Assembly (NCBI GenBank): GCA_012845835.1
Contig: JABAKD010000029.1
Location: forward strand, 9,097,194 to 9,161,193
Direction: 5' to 3'
From: Undaria pinnatifida
Taxonomy: Eukaryota; Sar; Phaeophyceae; Laminariales; Alariaceae
Length of the DNA: 64,000 nucleotides
The notes under the pieces are model-generated. The model worked only from the letters and a program-made list of their open reading frames with translations, searched no databases and had not been told where the DNA came from. Positions 58,173-64,000 of this stretch are shown piece after piece (the first letter of the stretch is position 1; the number at the start of each line of letters is the position of its first letter). Both the position numbers and the translations under genes were made by a program.

Positions 58173-58292
58173 GGGGCGTCTTTCTTTGCGGCCGACCATC
58201 CCACGAGGCTGGTGTATGCAGGGCTGCTGGTGGAGGGTGTAATCTTGAAGGAGAATGGTATCGATATCGGCTTCCAGGTCGAGCGTCCTTAG
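58173..58292 (+). CDS. Probable terminal exon, unknown product
   Basis: After acceptor GTGATTTCGCAG a phase-0 frame of 39 residues ends in TAG: GASFFAADHPTRLVYAGLLV, EGVILKENGIDIGFQVERP. The composition is protein-like and the acceptor is good. Upstream exons should lie on the plus strand below 58173; a frame at 57390-57640 (GDGLPPDLVQLRSTLPIRAL) is one unproven candidate. No family is recognised. Confidence 0.4.
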   Translation, partial: GASFFAADHPTRLVYAGLLVEGVILKENGIDIGFQVERP

Positions 58293-59587
58293 GTCCGCTC
58301 TACCGACCCTACATCGGAAGAACTATAGAGGGTGACGGGTAAGGGGGGGGGGGGTTGCTTTGTAGACTATCCTACCGGGAGTCACATGATATGTGCCCAC
58401 TGACTGTCGAAACCCGGATGGTCAGTCCGGTCGACATGCACTAGGTGCTGATGTTTCTGTGTTAAGTGACAACAATCCGTGCTCGAGGGGAGGGGGGAGG
58501 TCATGCATCCCGCAACATGGCGCGAAGCTATGGTTACTCCCCAGCTTTCCAAAGGGATAGGGTTGAATTCCGTCCAATGTTGGAAGTTGGTTCCGAGTGA
58601 CGATTGTTTTGCCGACCCAGATGCCTGTACCCTCCCTCTCCACAGACGGTTTTCACCTATTCACATACCTGGGCCCATGGTCTTGAAACGGTTATGCATG
58701 AAATGAGTACCCCCCTCTCCCCCGGAGGATCTTTGTCGCCTAACGCTCTCACCATACCAGTCGACGATGCTTGTACTCGTACAGCTGGTGCTGGTGTTGT
58801 TGCTGCACGTTCACGATACAGTAATCGATGGCCGATGAAACCGTACTTCGCGGTTCCTTGGTTCTAAATCTGGATATAAAAATTCGAAGGAGAGTAACGC
58901 ACAACGCGGACAGATACTTATAGCCTGATTTCGTGGAGAACGTGTGCGTGAGCGTGAATTGTAGCGGGAATAACACGGGACTCACACAGTGGCTGCCACA
59001 ACGGAACCGGACAACGCCGTCCTAGTAAAAGCTACGATTCTTTCTGGTCTTGACATTGTCCTCCGGCACACTTCCCAGCGCATGTCACCCTTCTACACAA
59101 GCCGTACGCCACGATTACCCTTTCCCACGTCCACCGAACGCCTCAATAACACGGTATTGACAACTAGCCACTGCTATACGCATGCATGAAGTTTTTTCGT
59201 CTATCGTACCTGGGATTCCCTTCACTACTACCATGTACTATATACTGCTGCTATATATTGCCCGGTATCCACACAGCAGATATTCCCTCATGTAAATCGA
59301 CTATAACAACGATCAATCCGCTCTTGGCAGCCGCGGCAACCTCCCCCCCCCCATTGTTTCCTATTAATCCTCCTGATATTCTTATCCATCCTTGCCCCTC
59401 TCGTCCTCCTGGGGTTCCCCCGTCCTTCTTTTCCTCCACCACGGTCGACGACGCCGCTCCCGCACTTCTTTCAATTGCGCTGCCCCATCGTCGCCTCAAC
59501 GTCCGACGCCACCGCGCCCTCTCAGCAGCCAATCTCAACCGACCAATTTATGCAGATTGTTATCCTCTCGTCCGTAAGGAATCTGGA

Positions 59588-60931
59588 TTATGATTTGGTG
59601 TCGTGGTTGCGGCTCGGGTTCGGTTTCGACTTCGAGGTCGGGCTCGGATTCGAGTCCGAAGCCAAGTTCAGCTTCGGGTTCAAGCTTTTGCTCGATATTG
59701 GGTTTCGGTCCAGATCGAGGCCCTGGTTCGGATTCAGGTCCAAATTCGGGTTCGAAATCGGTTCCAGGTTTGGGTTCGAAATCGGGTTCTGTTGCGGGTC
59801 CTGGTTCGGGTGTGGGTTGGGCTTCGGGTTCGGGTTTGAGCTCGGGTTTGGGAACGGGTCCCATAATTGCACATACCACTGGGGCGACAGTTCGTCCGTG
59901 GGCAAGTGTGTCTTCACAAATTTCCTCGCCATTGTCTCTAACAGGAAGGCGCAGCGAAGGATGCCGGGCACGTTAGCCTCGTCAGATCGAACCAGGGGCC
60001 TGCCTTGCTTGTCGCACCCGGCGTAAGCGCGGCTGTTGTCCCAGACGCGGCCGAGATCCAAGTAAAAAGCGGCTGAACCTCGATCCCCATAGTACTTCCC
60101 GGCCCCAATCTTGGTCATCATGGTGCCCAGATCCATCATATAGTCCCGGTTCACGGCGTCCAGGTACCCAGCGTTGGCTTCCACGTCCACGGGGACTCGG
60201 AAGCAGTGCGACAGGTCGTGTTTGAGCAGCTCATGGATAAGGTGAGCCTTCGGCGAGACGTCTTCGGTGTGAGGCGGTGACGGCGGTGGCGGCAGTTCTA
60301 GATCGGCTCCCCGAAGACAGAACGGACACTTCAGAATTGACACGTCCAATCCCACGAAGCAACCGCCGGGTGGGCTGGCACCCGTAGACTCCACGGAACT
60401 GTCATGCTCCTGGCCTCCTAGTGTCACGGCACCCACCACCGCAGCGGATGTTCCAGCAAAACTCACCTTCCCGAGGCATCCGGGGCAAAAAATGCGCGGA
60501 CAGCACGAGCAAAGTCCGACATGCTCCGTCTCCAGAGGAGGTTTTTCGCATGAGGCGCACACCGTTGTGTGAGAATATCGCAACTTCCAACAGCTGTCCG
60601 TGCAGCATGAGGGGCGACTGGCACGCGCAGACCCGGCGTGCGCTGGGGAAGAGTTCTTGACTGGGGTGGAAGCGGTCACCTTCATACGCTTCTTTTTCGT
60701 GGTGCGACGCGTAACCACTTTCCCGTTCTGCTGCGGAGACGTACTGGAAGCGAGAGGCGCAGCGAAACCGGATGCAGCAGTGAACGTGGCCGGCAACAAA
60801 ATTTTGATCATAAGCAACATTACCGAGTCAAAAACAGCAGATCGGCTTTTCTGTCCAAGCTTTCGTGATAAACTTGCCAGGGTATGTAGTTTGGGATTGT
60901 TGATTGGACCGCCGGACTGAGACGTAGTCAA
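59588..60931 (-). CDS. PHD-like zinc finger plus bromodomain protein (chromatin reader)
   Basis: Minus-strand frame of 447 codons. Basic, NLS-like start (TRRTTKKKRMK), then a Cys cluster (CASC, CSCCPRIFCPGCLG, CPFC at codons ~125-205) resembling a PHD finger in which the usual His is replaced by Cys, then a bromodomain-like region (~230-340: FRVPVDVEANAGYLDAV, YMMDLGTMMTKIGAGKYYG, YLDLGRVWDNSRAY). Such pairs read histone marks in the nucleus. The first ~60 codons lack an upstream Met in a convincing context; a good acceptor (CTTCCAG) at 60744 suggests this exon starts at 60743 with earlier exons elsewhere. A strong donor (GTATGT) at 59876 suggests it ends at 59877, in which case the Asn-Pro repeats after codon 350 are intronic simple sequence rather than protein. 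Confidence 0.7.
   Translation of the reverse strand: MTTSQSGGPINNPKLHTLASLSRKLGQKSRSAVFDSVMLLMIKILLPATFTAASGFAAPLASSTSPQQNGKVVTRRTTKKKRMKVTASTPVKNSSPAHAGSARASRPSCCTDSCWKLRYSHTTVCASCEKPPLETEHVGLCSCCPRIFCPGCLGKVSFAGTSAAVVGAVTLGGQEHDSSVESTGASPPGGCFVGLDVSILKCPFCLRGADLELPPPPSPPHTEDVSPKAHLIHELLKHDLSHCFRVPVDVEANAGYLDAVNRDYMMDLGTMMTKIGAGKYYGDRGSAAFYLDLGRVWDNSRAYAGCDKQGRPLVRSDEANVPGILRCAFLLETMARKFVKTHLPTDELSPQWYVQLWDPFPNPSSNPNPKPNPHPNQDPQQNPISNPNLEPISNPNLDLNPNQGLDLDRNPISSKSLNPKLNLASDSNPSPTSKSKPNPSRNHDTKS
59590..59865 (+). repeat. GGTTCGGGTTTGGG-type hexamer-like repeat
   Basis: Imperfect repeats of TTCGGG/TTCGAGG on the plus strand, read as N-P dipeptides on the minus strand. Either the C-terminal tail of the bromodomain protein or its intron. 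Confidence 0.7.
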
Positions 60932-60944
60932 TTACGTCGGAAGC

Positions 60945-63210
60945 GAGGTAGAAGTGCTCGCCGCGGCGGAAAGGGTAGACTTCACGTCCGCGGCAGACCC
61001 GATTTTATATACGTTGAACTTTGTGCCATAATTTATATATTCTGTGGTCTGTTTGCGTCGGCTGGTCGGTGCTATCCAAGAAAAAGTCAGTGCGGGTCTT
61101 AATCATAGAACACACAACGCGCCCCGGGTATATACCCGGGGTGGCTGGTGGTTACATTCGTGGCAATGCCAAGAATAGGTTCGCAAGCGGCAAAGAGCGA
61201 ACCTTCAATTGACCCCTTGGAGCGCAAAACACGTCCGGTGCTTCGGCATGGTCGCCTCGGAAAGCGTGTCAGCGTTCTTCGTGCGCTTTATCACAGGGGA
61301 GTAAGTGAATTACGCTTCGTGGAGACACACTGAGAGCAACGTTAAAGCTAAACCTATACGTTTTGTATCCCGCCGCGCGTCAAAACTGCCATAATCGATC
61401 GCAGGCTCAACGCGCCATAAAACTACCTATTCACGCGGGTGTAACCCTAGGGGCGAAAACAAGTGCTGGGGGTTTGACATGATCGCGTGAAAAAGTGTGC
61501 GAGAGTTTTGGTTATCTTGGTCACCGGCGATCAAGCAAAGACCGAGACGCGGCAATTTACGGTTGAAACGATACAAAAGCATCTCGGCGGGAGAGCTGTT
61601 TATCCATCGGGTCTAAATGTCCTCTCCCGATCTCAGTCCGAAGACACTGTTTAACTTCTCCTCCTGCTACACCACGTTGGCAGCCTGGCAAGACTTGGAG
61701 AAGGCGTGCCCACCTGCTTGTCGCCGAGTCGGTGGGTGACCGCTGCCGACGCACGGCGGCTGTTTTAGAGTTTTTCTCGCACAGCACCAACCCTGCAGCG
61801 CCTGCAAAAAGCGGGGTCAGGAACGCACGAAGAAGGGAAGTATTCCAGGCGCGCTGTGGAAAGGCGAACACGCGATGTTGGCTTTCGTTTGTACTCTGTC
61901 CCGCAAGCGCGGTCGCTTCGGGGTGGAATGTGCTCACGAGTTGAATTGCTTAAATTCCGCGTGACCTTAGTTTGTTCTCTTTGCTTTCTCCAACATATGC
62001 ATTACTTTATGAAGTAGTGGGTGGTATATGTACCCGTTTGTGTCTAGAAGCCCGAAATCAAGCATCGAGAAGGGGGTGGGGTCAACGGCAGTTTCTCTCA
62101 TCATGAACTAATTTGTATAACATCGAAATTCCGCCATCTGTTTATCTACATAAATCACTTGTACACGTCAATAACATCGGTTTAGATCGATGCTGGCATT
62201 TTCGACCGCAATTCGTCGTTCATATGAAAATCGTGCCCGTAGAATACATCCTCCGAATCCTAGCGGCGTCGACCTATACCCCGTGAACTTGCCCTTGCAG
62301 GTCGCCTCCCACGGTCCACACACCTCCAACATTATGATGTTGGCCATTGGTTTGAATCTTTTGCCGATTTTCCATGTTCGACCTCGACCACTCGAAATGA
62401 CGTATTGGGTCGGCTTTTTCTACGACAGGCGCCGGCAGTACTAATATCTTAAACCGTGTCATTGCAGCTGTTGCTGCTGCTATTGTTGGTGTTGGCGGAC
62501 CTTGCAGGCACGCGTTTTCCCTCCCTATCCCCAGGTTTTGTTTTCTTTCTACCAAGCACCAGGTATGGTGCGTTGCGACTGAGACACCGCGCTGGATGTT
62601 AGCTGTGTGCTAAACGCGTGCTCATCGGGAAATTAAAACGCGACTTTGAGTGCTGTCCTCGCGCTCTATATATTTGTGTATAGCCGCGCCCCTGTTCTAG
62701 ACAGCGTGAAGACACCATCGCCTGAGATAAAGTAAGGACCCCGTTTGCATCTGGGCTGGTCGCAAACCTTGCACGTGATATCAGCTGCGAAGCAGCAATA
62801 AGAATGGAGAGTAAAATACATGAATAGGAGCGACGCCGGGAGCCGGGAGTTGTTGCTGGAAAATGCTCGTTGGTGGCGTATATTAGAAACCGGTCAAAGA
62901 AGGCGTGGGAACGCCGGTCATTTGCACACATTATCAAAAACCTCGTACGTTTGGCAATGAAAGCCGTTTGAGAATGGCGCTATTTGTTCACGTCGTGATC
63001 CCTAGCACAAAAACCAACGCTGGGCGAAACAAAGCCAATGCTGCAACAGAGCCTTCGGCTTACTCGCCAAGAGTGCTCCCGTTCATTAAAGGTCGAAGGT
63101 AGGCCGGGTTGTGTCTGAGACGGGTCGAGGGGAAGGTTATCTTGAGTTGGTGGAATCGCACGCATTGAATAAAGAAGCTGAAAACCCTCAATGCGGCTGA
63201 TGCTAGGCTG
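60945..63210. other. No gene seen
   Basis: Upstream exons of the bromodomain gene may lie here on the minus strand, but I could not identify them. No repeat family was recognised. Confidence 0.35.
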
Positions 63211-63573
63211 ATGGGGGATTCACTCCCACCTTCGCGCGTGCAGTCAGCTGAGCAGCCGATTCCAGCGATCTGGGGTGCGCAGGCCCACGGGCGAACCTCC
63301 ACGGAGGGGAAGCAGGCGCCGTCGTTTTCGCAACGTCCGTCAAGCTGTAGAAGCTCCTGGGACGGCGAATCTGTCGCAAAAGAGCTGTCGCGCGGAGCTA
63401 TGACAATGGGGCTGCCAGTGGGAGCGTCTTCCAGCAGCGCAAGTGCTGCAGATGAACGGCGGAAAGAGAAGGAGGCGGGCAGCAGTGGAATGGCGGTATA
63501 TATAAAAAAGTACGTCGGGACAACCGTGTGTGATGGCGTTTTATATGGTCGTGTGGTGGGGGTGCATGCTTAA
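63211..63573 (+). CDS. Weak candidate exon, unknown product
   Basis: Plus-strand frame of 120 residues rich in Ser, Ala and Gly (SLPPSRVQSAEQPIPAIWGA, AADERRKEKEAGSSGMAVYI), with a possible donor (AAAAAAGTACGT) at about 63510. Composition looks disordered. Could be chance. Confidence 0.2.
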   Translation: MGDSLPPSRVQSAEQPIPAIWGAQAHGRTSTEGKQAPSFSQRPSSCRSSWDGESVAKELSRGAMTMGLPVGASSSSASAADERRKEKEAGSSGMAVYIKKYVGTTVCDGVLYGRVVGVHA

Positions 63574-63735
63574 GAACAGCCACGACCGACCAATGATAAT
63601 GCTACCGACTGGCAAGCAGTGGGAAGCAGCCTCGCGCACAGGTTGATGCCAACTAGAGTCCTAACTATGTTTACAGCAGAGCACGTAACCCCCTCCCGTT
63701 GCGCGTGGGACGCATATTTGCCACCAAAGCACAAG

Positions 63736-63999
63736 CTAGATAGTACCTTCCCTCGGTGAGGTGGTCATCGGCATCCTCAGACGACACGGGCGGCCACCGA
63801 CAGCAGGAGGTAAGGAAGCAGCCGGCAGCGGTGGGGGCAAAGGAGACAGAGCCGCGGTGGCAGCGAGCCTAGACTCTTCACATAACCCGTGGAGGCTAGT
63901 GTCTTCATCTCGCGTGGTGACATTGGGCATTGTCAGACGCTGCAACCGGCTGCCGATAGAAACATTCGAACAAACAGCCCGCGGCGGTGGAGGTGGCAC
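63736..63999 (-). CDS. Weak candidate exon running off the window, unknown product
   Basis: Minus-strand frame open to the window edge: VTTRDEDTSLHGLCEESRLA, then Ala/Leu/Pro-rich sequence and PMTTSPREG, with a possible donor (GAAGGTACTATC) near 63745. No family recognised. Confidence 0.2.
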   Translation of the reverse strand: MPPPPPRAVCSNVSIGSRLQRLTMPNVTTRDEDTSLHGLCEESRLAATAALSPLPPPLPAASLPPAVGGRPCRLRMPMTTSPREGTI

Positions 64000-64000
64000 C

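Overview
This is nuclear DNA from an intron-rich eukaryote. The recognisable genes are split by introns of about 0.25-2.7 kb with GT-AG (once GC-AG) borders, mobile-element debris is dense, and there is a short interstitial run of the TTAGGG-type telomere repeat. The gene families (a METTL21-type methyltransferase, an organellar ribosomal protein bL25, a four-helix membrane protein, a PHD/bromodomain protein) and the mix of Ty1/copia, Ty3/gypsy-like, PIF1-helicase and SINE-like sequences fit a stramenopile. A brown alga such as Ectocarpus is my best guess; this is inference, because no species-specific marker is visible.

Layout. 27-3801 (+): a three-exon METTL21-like methyltransferase. 5330-9696 (-): organellar bL25, six exons recovered, first exon not found, introns full of small tandem repeats. 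10.8-12.5 kb: an odd element with 165-bp direct terminal repeats, internal 13-bp inverted repeats and a broken coiled-coil frame. 13.2-14.9 kb: diverged duplicated non-coding repeats. 16.6-17.7 kb (-): two weakly supported exon groups of unknown product. 18-28 kb: mostly dispersed repeats (tRNA-like SINEs, several MITE-like families). 29.8-34.4 kb (+): a four-exon tetraspan membrane protein whose 5' end is missing. 36-38 kb: a foldback element and an interstitial telomere repeat.

39.5-51.3 kb is a retroelement block: a decayed copia gag, then a complete-ended copia element (40395-46096, minus strand, GCAGT target duplication, two LTRs about 2% apart) with internal deletions, then a PIF1-like helicase fragment split by a poly(A)-ended retroposon, then a Ty3/gypsy-like gag-protease fragment. 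52.7-54.2 kb (+) holds a phase-consistent multi-exon gene of unknown function, followed by a 384-bp CT microsatellite. 58.2 kb (+) carries one probable terminal exon. 59.6-60.9 kb (-) holds a zinc-finger/bromodomain chromatin reader. The last 3 kb has only weak coding hints.

The host genes have unrelated roles (protein methylation, organelle translation, membrane, chromatin) and show no operon-like or pathway clustering. The interesting content is mobile: nested insertions, several non-autonomous repeat families seen in multiple copies here, and the unclassified 10.8-12.5 kb element. I found no clear evidence of a new multi-gene system.
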